Assembly: GCF_900103915.1 (NCBI RefSeq)
Contig: NZ_FNIG01000004.1
Location: 62,001-126,000 of the forward strand
Length of the DNA stretch: 64,000 nucleotides
Direction of reading: 5' to 3'
From: Tenuibacillus multivorans
GTDB lineage: Bacteria; Bacillota; Bacilli; Bacillales; Alkalibacillaceae
The notes beneath the pieces were generated by a model that saw nothing but the letters and a program-made list of their open reading frames with translations, was not told where the DNA came from and made no database searches. The position numbers were made by a program, and so were the translations under genes. Position 1 is the first letter of the stretch. Each line of letters begins with the position of its first letter. Of this stretch, positions 58,995 through 64,000 are shown piece after piece.

Positions 58995-59636
58995 ATGAAA
59001 GAAGATCATTTAAGAAAGATTAAAGAATCTGGTATTGTGGCGGTTGTTCGACAAATCGATCCAGATAAGGTTCACCATGTTATAGATGCGATCGTTGAGG
59101 GCGGAGTCGCTGGCATTGAAGTGACCGTTGATTCAGAGCAAGCCTTTGATGTCATTCGCGAGGCGAAAAAACGTCTTGGGGATCGTGCTGTTGTCGGAGC
59201 TGGCACCGTTCTAGATGGACATGCCGCTTATAGAGCTATTGAATCAGGTGCTGAGTTTATTTTTGCACCAACATTAAAACGGGAAACCCTTGAGGTTGCA
59301 AACCGCTATGGTAAGATTGCGATTCCAGGCGTTTTTACACCAACTGAGATTTTGCAAGCATACGAATGGGGAGCGGATATCGTTAAGATTTTCCCAGCCA
59401 GTGTACTCGGACCGAAGTTTATCAAAGATGTACGCGGTCCTTTAGGACATATTGATATGATGCCGACTGGTGGTGTCAATGTTGATAATGTCGGAGAATT
59501 TATTCAAGCAGGTGCGTGTGCTGCAGGTATTGGTGGATCACTTCTTAAGAAAGATTTGATTCAACAAGAGGAATATGAACAACTTAAAACCTTAGCTCAA
59601 GATTTTGTTAAACAGGTTAAGCAAGCACGAAGTTAG
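58995..59636 (+). CDS. eda: Bifunctional KDPG/KHG aldolase
   Basis: A 213-residue class I aldolase of the Entner-Doudoroff/hexuronate pathways. GIVAVVRQ, GGVAGIEVTVDS, VVGAGTVLDGHAA, KIAIPGVFTPTEILQA and ADIVKIFPASVLGP (with the Schiff-base Lys in VKIFPA) and MPTGGVNVDNV are all present. It cleaves 2-keto-3-deoxy-6-phosphogluconate to pyruvate and glyceraldehyde 3-phosphate. A kdgK gene is not adjacent. ATG 58995 follows AGAGGTG. A strong terminator follows. Confidence 0.93.
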   Translation: MKEDHLRKIKESGIVAVVRQIDPDKVHHVIDAIVEGGVAGIEVTVDSEQAFDVIREAKKRLGDRAVVGAGTVLDGHAAYRAIESGAEFIFAPTLKRETLEVANRYGKIAIPGVFTPTEILQAYEWGADIVKIFPASVLGPKFIKDVRGPLGHIDMMPTGGVNVDNVGEFIQAGACAAGIGGSLLKKDLIQQEEYEQLKTLAQDFVKQVKQARS

Positions 59637-59642
59637 TTAGAT

Positions 59643-59682
59643 AGAAGCAATCTTTATGTGAAAGTAAAGATTGCTTCTTTTA
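59643..59682 (+). terminator. Rho-independent terminator
   Basis: GAAGCAATCTTTA and TAAAGATTGCTTC form a perfect 13-bp stem, then TTTTATTTT. Confidence 0.93.
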
Positions 59683-59708
59683 TTTTAAATAAGGTCCATT
59701 TGAGGTGG

Positions 59709-59945
59709 TGCTTTGGGGAATTAGCATCTTTCATTGGGGAATAATAGCCTTCCATTGGGCAAAAAATTAAGTTTCTCGGGCAATTATTGATGTTTATGGG
59801 GGAATTATGATGAATGATTGGGGATTCAACCTATGTAATTGGGGATTCAGGGTAGGGTATTGGGGAATCAGAGTAATGACTGTATGACGTTGGGGATTCA
59901 TAAAAATCATGGCGCATTCAGAACACCTTATTGAGGAATTATCAT
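59709..59945 (+). repeat. 21-nt-step array, TTGGGGAATCA phrase, about 10 units
   Basis: The TGGGG core (or a variant such as TCGGGC or TGAGG) begins at 59714, 59735, 59756, 59777, about 59798, 59819, 59840, 59861, 59891, about 59911 and 59932. The first eight steps are 21 nt within one base; then one 30-nt step breaks register before the step resumes. Each unit keeps (A/T)TTGGGGA(A/T)T(C/A)A and varies elsewhere. It lies between the eda terminator and the permease gene. Confidence 0.9.
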
Positions 59946-60010
59946 CGACCTTCCATTCTCACCAACCTAGGCGTATGTGCATATGATGTTCCAGAAGGAG
60001 GGACATCATT

Positions 60011-61429
60011 ATGGAGTTAACCTTGGCACATTGGTTGTATGCGATTGTAACACTAGTGGTTATTTTGACGATGGTCTTTCGAAAAGGGGTTGTGCTTCCA
60101 ACCCTTCTTGGAACATTCCTCGTCGCATGGGTATACGATGAAAGTATTATTACGGGTTTTACGGCTGTTTTTAATGCGAATTTAACAGCTGCAAACGAAC
60201 TCTTTAACATATTTTTAATCATCACATTCATGGTCGCGTTGCTTCATTCGTTAAAAGATTTAGGTGCTGATCAGCAAATGATTGCACCGGTACAAAAAAT
60301 TATGACGAATGGGCACGTCGCTTTTCTAGTATTAGTTGTTATTACGTTTATCATCTCATTATTTTTCTGGCCAACACCAGCAGTTCCGTTAATCGGAGCA
60401 TTGTTAATTCCAGCTGCGGTTCGTGTTGGATTACCTGTCATGGGGGCAGCTATGGTTATAGCACTTGCTGGGCAAGGGATGGCATTGTCTGCAGATTATG
60501 TTATTCAAGTTGCTCCGATGCTAAGTGCATCAGCGGCAGGTGTTGAAACTGGGGCTGTAGCGGATAAGGCTCTTGTACTATCGCTCGTCACAGGTGTTGT
60601 TGCGATTAGTTTGGCTTACTTGATGATGAGAAGTAAAATACGTAAGCCAAATGATCCGCAAAACACTGAAGCGCTAAAAAAACTTCCAGGACAGGAAGAA
60701 TCAACAACGGCGTATTCAGCTACGCCTAAGTGGAAAAAGTTTTTTGCTGCATTAGTACCGCTATCAATGCTTGGAGTCATGCTCTTCATGATCTACACGA
60801 AAATCACGGGTGGTCGTGAAGGAGGCTTTGAAGGTGGTGACGGTGCAGCACTCATCGGCGGGGTAGCTGTCCTATTATTAGCCTTTGCCACAATTGCATA
60901 CGGTAAAGCGAAGGCATTCGATCGTGTGAGTGAGCATATTGTAAGTGGCTTCGTCTTTGCCTTTAGAGCGATGGGGCCAGTCATTCCGATTGCAGGGTTT
61001 TTCTTCCTTGGAAGTGGCGATTTTTCCGGTAGTATTCTATCACTTGGAGATCAAGAAGCGCCATCGTTATTATTCGATTTGGTAGCAGCGGGTCAAAGTG
61101 CCATTCCTGAAAGTGCCTTTCTTACCGCATTTGGTATATTAATAATCGGGATTATTACTGGTTTAGATGGGTCAGGATTTTCTGGCCTCCCGATTACAGG
61201 ATCCTTATCTGGTGCGTTAGCCAGTGGTGGTGTCGATCCTTCGACATTAGCGGCCATTGGTCAAATTGGAACGATATGGACTGGTGGTGGTACGTTAGTT
61301 GCTTGGTCATCACTTGTAGCTGTAGCTGGTTTTTGTGGCGTATCCGCTATTGAACTAGCACGGAAAAACTTTATCCCCGTTATGTTAGGGCTTATTGTCT
61401 CGACTCTTATTGCGCTTTGGATTTGGTAG
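60011..61429 (+). CDS. Ion-transporter-superfamily permease
   Basis: A 472-residue permease with about twelve membrane segments. GALLIPAAVRVGLPVMGAAMVIALAGQG and GDGAALIGGVAVLLLAF are typical of ion transporter (IT) superfamily carriers such as CitMHS/GntP-like or dicarboxylate permeases; LTAFGILIIGIITGLDGSGFSGLPITGSLSGAL near residue 375 mirrors the first half, suggesting two structural repeats. The substrate is unknown; the adjacent eda gene suggests a sugar acid, but that is weak evidence. GAAGGAGGG binding site. Confidence 0.8.
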   Translation: MELTLAHWLYAIVTLVVILTMVFRKGVVLPTLLGTFLVAWVYDESIITGFTAVFNANLTAANELFNIFLIITFMVALLHSLKDLGADQQMIAPVQKIMTNGHVAFLVLVVITFIISLFFWPTPAVPLIGALLIPAAVRVGLPVMGAAMVIALAGQGMALSADYVIQVAPMLSASAAGVETGAVADKALVLSLVTGVVAISLAYLMMRSKIRKPNDPQNTEALKKLPGQEESTTAYSATPKWKKFFAALVPLSMLGVMLFMIYTKITGGREGGFEGGDGAALIGGVAVLLLAFATIAYGKAKAFDRVSEHIVSGFVFAFRAMGPVIPIAGFFFLGSGDFSGSILSLGDQEAPSLLFDLVAAGQSAIPESAFLTAFGILIIGIITGLDGSGFSGLPITGSLSGALASGGVDPSTLAAIGQIGTIWTGGGTLVAWSSLVAVAGFCGVSAIELARKNFIPVMLGLIVSTLIALWIW

Positions 61430-61437
61430 ATTGCCTC

Positions 61438-61472
61438 AACTGCCCGAGCACACATGCTTGGGCAGTTTTAAT
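61438..61472 (+). terminator. Rho-independent terminator
   Basis: AACTGCCC and GGGCAGTT pair, with further pairing towards the loop, then TTAATA. It closes the permease transcript. Confidence 0.85.
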
Positions 61473-61499
61473 ATGAACGCACCTGGTTAGGTGATAAGT

Positions 61500-61687
61500 G
61501 ATTGAAGATTATCTCGTACTGTTCGTAGACAGGCGCAAATGATTGAAGAATTCGTTGTACTGCTCGAAGATAGGCGCTAAGCGATTGAAGAATTCCTCGT
61601 ACTGTTCGTAGATAGGCGCCAAATGATTGAAGAATTCGTCGTATTGCTTGAAGATAAGCGCTAAGTGATTAAATTTTCATTCGTCAT
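61500..61687 (+). repeat. 21-nt-step array, GATTGAAGA phrase, 42-nt super-repeat
   Basis: Units start at 61500, 61521, 61541, 61562, 61583, 61604, 61625, 61646 and 61667: one step of 20 and seven of exactly 21 nt. Odd units start GATTGAAGAATTCGT, even units G(T/C)TCG(T/A)AGATAGGCGC, so the longer period is 42 nt. Unlike the TGGGG arrays, the units are well conserved over their full length. Starts right after the permease terminator. Confidence 0.93.
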
Positions 61688-61691
61688 ATTC

Positions 61692-61855
61692 TGGATTGAG
61701 AAAAAATAGAGGGGTTTTGAGAAAAATACAAACGACTTTGAGAAAAAAATGGACCCGATTGAGAACAAACTCTGCAACTATGAGAAAAACACCTGCGACA
61801 TTGGGAACAAACTGATCAACATTGAGAAGAAAGAGACGATTTTAGAGAAGTACTA
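61692..61855 (+). repeat. 21-nt-step array, TTGAGAA phrase, 8 units
   Basis: The T of TGAG/TGGG falls at 61697, 61718, 61739, 61760, 61781, 61802 and 61823, and a diverged copy (TTTAGAGAAG) at 61844: every step exactly 21 nt. Conserved positions are (A/C)(A/T)TTGAGAAAAAA; the rest varies. It is adjacent to the GATTGAAGA array but has a different phrase, and one unit (TTGGGAACAAA) resembles the odd units of the array at 1.4 kb. Confidence 0.93.
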
Positions 61856-61866
61856 AAATAGAAATA

Positions 61867-61900
61867 GGAAAACCAACTAGCGGCGGCTAGTTGGTTTCCT
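61867..61900 (+). terminator. Rho-independent terminator
   Basis: GGAAACCAACTAG-like arm pairs with CTAGTTGGTTTCC around CGGCGG. No gene directly precedes it, only the repeat arrays. Confidence 0.8.
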
Positions 61901-61979
61901 TATCTTTATGGCTACCATTCATCTATTAGCTGCCGTTTAATGTTATGATAGATAAATAAACAAGCTGATGGGTGATGGA

Positions 61980-63122
61980 ATGGAACGTCATTTAATTTGG
62001 GTCTGGTTAAGTCTATTAATCGTTACATGGGGTGCTGCATTTTCCTCTACATTTGGAGGGATATCTCAGGTCCCACCTCTACAGTGGCTAGGAAGTGCGG
62101 TTTTCTTTGCGTTGATCTTTCTACTTCCACTATTTCAGAGAAATCAATGGTTTATGACAATGACACTAAGCGGGGCCGCGGTTGTAACATCAATGGTATT
62201 TATCTCTGAATCGAGCTCATACATATTATTAATCTATTCATACCTAGTTGGTGAGGTCCTTTTCCGTTTGTCACGTCAACAAGCCATTGCAGCTGGGTTA
62301 ATATTAATGACTAGCTTCTTGATCGCTACACCTTTTACAATTAGATTTTCTTTATTATTGATTGTTTTTATGGCAGTCGTAGCGGTACTGGCTTATAGAC
62401 ACTTGCAGCAGTGGAATGAGGCTGATGCCCGCTATGATGCATTATTACATGAATATCGAAGACTTAAAAGAAAATCGGCATCTGATGAGAAATTAGCGCG
62501 GCAAGAGGAGCGAACGCAAATTGGTCGAGAGATTCATGATCGTGTTGGCCATAAGTTAACGAACCTCTTAATGCAATTGGAAGTGGCACGAATGGAAGCA
62601 GACCAAGAGTCCAAGAACCGATTTCATATGTTAAAGGATTTAGCAAAAGAAAGCTTAAACGAAACGAGACAGGCAGTAAAAGCGATGAATCAAGATGAGA
62701 TTGGTGGACTACCGGCTATCATTCGGTTGATTCGTAAGCTTGAAGCAGAAAATTATATTCGCATTCATTTTTTAGTAAAAAATCGTGCGTTTTCTGCTGA
62801 TTTAGATGTTGAGCAGACTGTGGCTGTGTATCGTGCTGTTCAAGAAGCGCTAACGAATGTGATGCGCCATAGTTCAGAGCGTGAAGCGTCGGTCTTATTT
62901 GAGTCGCCTGGTGGAAGTGTGTTTCGTTTCGAAGTGTCGAATCCGATTGTAGATGATTACGAGTACCGCGAGGGCTATGGTTTACGTTCGATGCGTGAAC
63001 GGTTAAAGAAGGTTGATGGACGGTTGGATATTTTAACCTATCAACATAAATTCACTATCCGTGGTACATTACCCGTGATTAAAAAAGGAAGTGATTCAGA
63101 TGCATCGCATGTTACTAGCTGA
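61980..63122 (+). CDS. NarL-type sensor histidine kinase
   Basis: A 380-residue sensor kinase: five to six membrane segments (residues 8-135), a coiled linker, HisKA_3 dimerisation domain with the phosphoaccepting His in REIHDRVGHKLTNLL (residue about 185), N box in VYRAVQEALTNVMRHS and G box in REGYGLRSMRERLKK. It resembles YfiJ/LnrJ, YvfT and similar kinases that control ABC exporters. The regulator gene overlaps its end by 23 bases and an ABC transporter follows 200 bases later, as in the LnrJK-LnrLMN system. Confidence 0.88.
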   Translation: MERHLIWVWLSLLIVTWGAAFSSTFGGISQVPPLQWLGSAVFFALIFLLPLFQRNQWFMTMTLSGAAVVTSMVFISESSSYILLIYSYLVGEVLFRLSRQQAIAAGLILMTSFLIATPFTIRFSLLLIVFMAVVAVLAYRHLQQWNEADARYDALLHEYRRLKRKSASDEKLARQEERTQIGREIHDRVGHKLTNLLMQLEVARMEADQESKNRFHMLKDLAKESLNETRQAVKAMNQDEIGGLPAIIRLIRKLEAENYIRIHFLVKNRAFSADLDVEQTVAVYRAVQEALTNVMRHSSEREASVLFESPGGSVFRFEVSNPIVDDYEYREGYGLRSMRERLKKVDGRLDILTYQHKFTIRGTLPVIKKGSDSDASHVTS

Positions 63123-63738
63123 AGATCAGTCATTAGTCATGCAAGGTTTGAAGATGATGATTGAGACAGACGATGAATTGCGTGTGACCGGTGAAGCAAA
63201 AAACGGGAATGAAGCGATCAGTCTTTGTGAAAAGCAGTGGTTTGACGTAGCTATTTTAGATATTCGAATGCCTGAAATGGATGGACTTGAAGCGGCCAAA
63301 ATAATTCGAGAACGTTGGCCAGATATAAAGGTTTTAATGTTGACTACTTTTAATGATGATGAATATGCTCTTGAAGCACTGCGTATCGGAGCCCATGGGT
63401 ATATGTTAAAGGATGCTGATGCGGAATCATTAATTAAATCTATTAAAAGCTGTTTAGCAGGAGGCTTGCAGATTCAAGGAGAGGTTGCTGCAAAAGTGGT
63501 TCCTCGCTTGCTCGAAAAAGAGACTCATCATGAGCCTAAGCTTCATCGTGATTTAACGCCACGGGAGACCGACATTTTAAAACGAATTGGGGAAGGTAAA
63601 AGTAATAAAGAAATTGCTGACGAGCTTGCTTTATCGGTCGGTACAGTGAAAAACCATATTAGTGTGTTACTCGATAAATTGAATTTGCGCGACCGTACTC
63701 AGTTAGCGATATTTGCGATAAAAAATCAGTTGGTATAG
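63100..63738 (+). CDS. NarL/LiaR-type response regulator
   Basis: A 212-residue response regulator: receiver domain (residues 1-120) with acidic pocket LLAEDQ, phosphorylatable Asp in FDVAILDIRMPEMDG (residue about 53), Thr and Lys at LMLTTF and MLKDAD; and a LuxR-type helix-turn-helix at residues 148-205 (LTPRETDILKRIGEGKSNKEIADELALSVGTVKNHISVLLDKL). ATG 63100 follows GGAAGTG and overlaps the kinase gene. It probably controls the ABC transporter immediately downstream. Confidence 0.92.
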   Translation: MHRMLLAEDQSLVMQGLKMMIETDDELRVTGEAKNGNEAISLCEKQWFDVAILDIRMPEMDGLEAAKIIRERWPDIKVLMLTTFNDDEYALEALRIGAHGYMLKDADAESLIKSIKSCLAGGLQIQGEVAAKVVPRLLEKETHHEPKLHRDLTPRETDILKRIGEGKSNKEIADELALSVGTVKNHISVLLDKLNLRDRTQLAIFAIKNQLV

Positions 63739-63740
63739 AC

Positions 63741-63815
63741 ATTATGCGCGGGATCCAGTGACTTATGCGCGACTTTTAAGGTTTACGCGCGGAATCTAAA
63801 ATATATGCGCGACTT
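63741..63815 (+). repeat. 20-21-nt-step array, TTATGCGCGACT phrase, 4 units
   Basis: TGCGCG starts at 63745, 63766, 63786 (as CGCGCG) and 63806: steps 21, 20 and 20 nt. Conserved positions TTATGCGCG(G/A) are followed by variable sequence. It lies between the response regulator and the ABC transporter genes. Confidence 0.8.
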
Positions 63816-63869
63816 CCAAATTGTTATAATAAAATGACTCTGGTCATGGATCATTTTATAAATCAGTGA

Positions 63870-63904
63870 CTGAAGGCAGTGTTCGTACTGTCTTCTTTTT
63901 TTAT
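63870..63904 (+). terminator. Rho-independent terminator
   Basis: GAAGGCAGT and ACTGTCTTC pair (one G-U) around GTTCGT, followed by TTTTTTTATAT. It separates the two-component genes from the ABC transporter. Confidence 0.85.
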
Positions 63905-63940
63905 ATATTAGGATTAGATGAAGTGAAGGAGGAGAAGTGA

Positions 63941-64000
63941 ATGTTAGAAACAGTTGATTTGAAAAAAGTATTCAAAAATAACGTTGCGGTCAATGATGCC
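63941..64000 (+). CDS. ABC transporter ATP-binding protein, truncated by window end
   Basis: Only the first 20 codons are present: MLETVDLKKVFKNNVAVNDA, which matches the usual N-terminus of ABC export ATPases before Walker A (ENLTK.F....A..D). Start follows AAGGAGGAGA. Its position directly after a LnrJK/YvfTU-type two-component system suggests a drug- or antibiotic-exporting ABC transporter; the rest lies outside the window. Confidence 0.75.
   Translation, partial: MLETVDLKKVFKNNVAVNDA

Overview
The window is low-GC DNA with Bacillus-type Shine-Dalgarno sites (AGGAGG/GGAGGTG), many TTG/GTG starts, hairpin-plus-U terminators and a typical Bacillaceae gene set (FloT, EcsC, YjiH, DUF4352 lipoprotein, SbcCD, AadK-like nucleotidyltransferase, VanW, YndJ-type cluster). 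Acidic lipoprotein linkers and a TAXI-TRAP uptake system suggest a halotolerant or halophilic member of the family; the species cannot be read from the sequence. No rRNA, tRNA, CRISPR array, insertion sequence or prophage was seen.

Layout. 0-11 kb: PAP2 phosphatase end, two tandem-GNAT proteins, DUF2804, a DoxX/DUF4166/YndJ/AadK run and DUF4181 membrane proteins. 11-17 kb: small genes followed by a stretch of decay, with a broken nucleoside deaminase, a dioxygenase stub under an intact MhqR-like operator, a frameshifted membrane protein, a frameshifted VanW and a VOC stub. 17-34 kb: drug-efflux MFS, YjiH, an ECF sigma factor with a soluble partner, EcsC, GNATs, small membrane proteins, HAD phosphatase, a KAS III-like enzyme and a HIT protein. 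34-43 kb: lipoproteins, SIMPL protein, an antitoxin with a truncated RelE/ParE toxin, an Mrr-like nuclease, a diguanylate cyclase, a Vga-like ABC-F protein with a leader attenuator, and an intact MNT/HepT pair. 43-51 kb: TAXI-TRAP operon and SbcDC. 51-59 kb: small proteins, FloT, a cluster of DnaA boxes, isochorismatase, a beta-hydroxyacid dehydrogenase, an orphan sigma factor, an FMN reductase and KDPG aldolase. 59-64 kb: a permease, intergenic repeat arrays and a LiaSR/LnrJK-like two-component system next to an ABC transporter cut by the window edge.

The most unusual feature is a set of nine intergenic arrays (about 1.37, 2.12, 2.72, 14.2, 18.6, 59.7, 61.5, 61.7 and 63.7 kb). Each repeats a short phrase at a near-invariant 21-nt step, while the rest of each unit diverges and the phrase itself differs between arrays (TGGGGAATCA, AATCCAGACT, GATTGAAGAA, TTGAGAA, ATGCGCG, GCTCGGCA). 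Substitutions are many and length changes few, so spacing rather than sequence appears to be held; 21 nt is two helical turns or seven codons. I know of no description of this system.

Other points: a box AATCAGACT-N14-AATCAAYCT with promoter geometry lies about 67-70 nt upstream of two related tiny genes near an orphan sigma factor; a group of eight DnaA-box-like sites lies far from any replication gene; and about ten genes or fragments are degenerate, an unusually high number for 64 kb.
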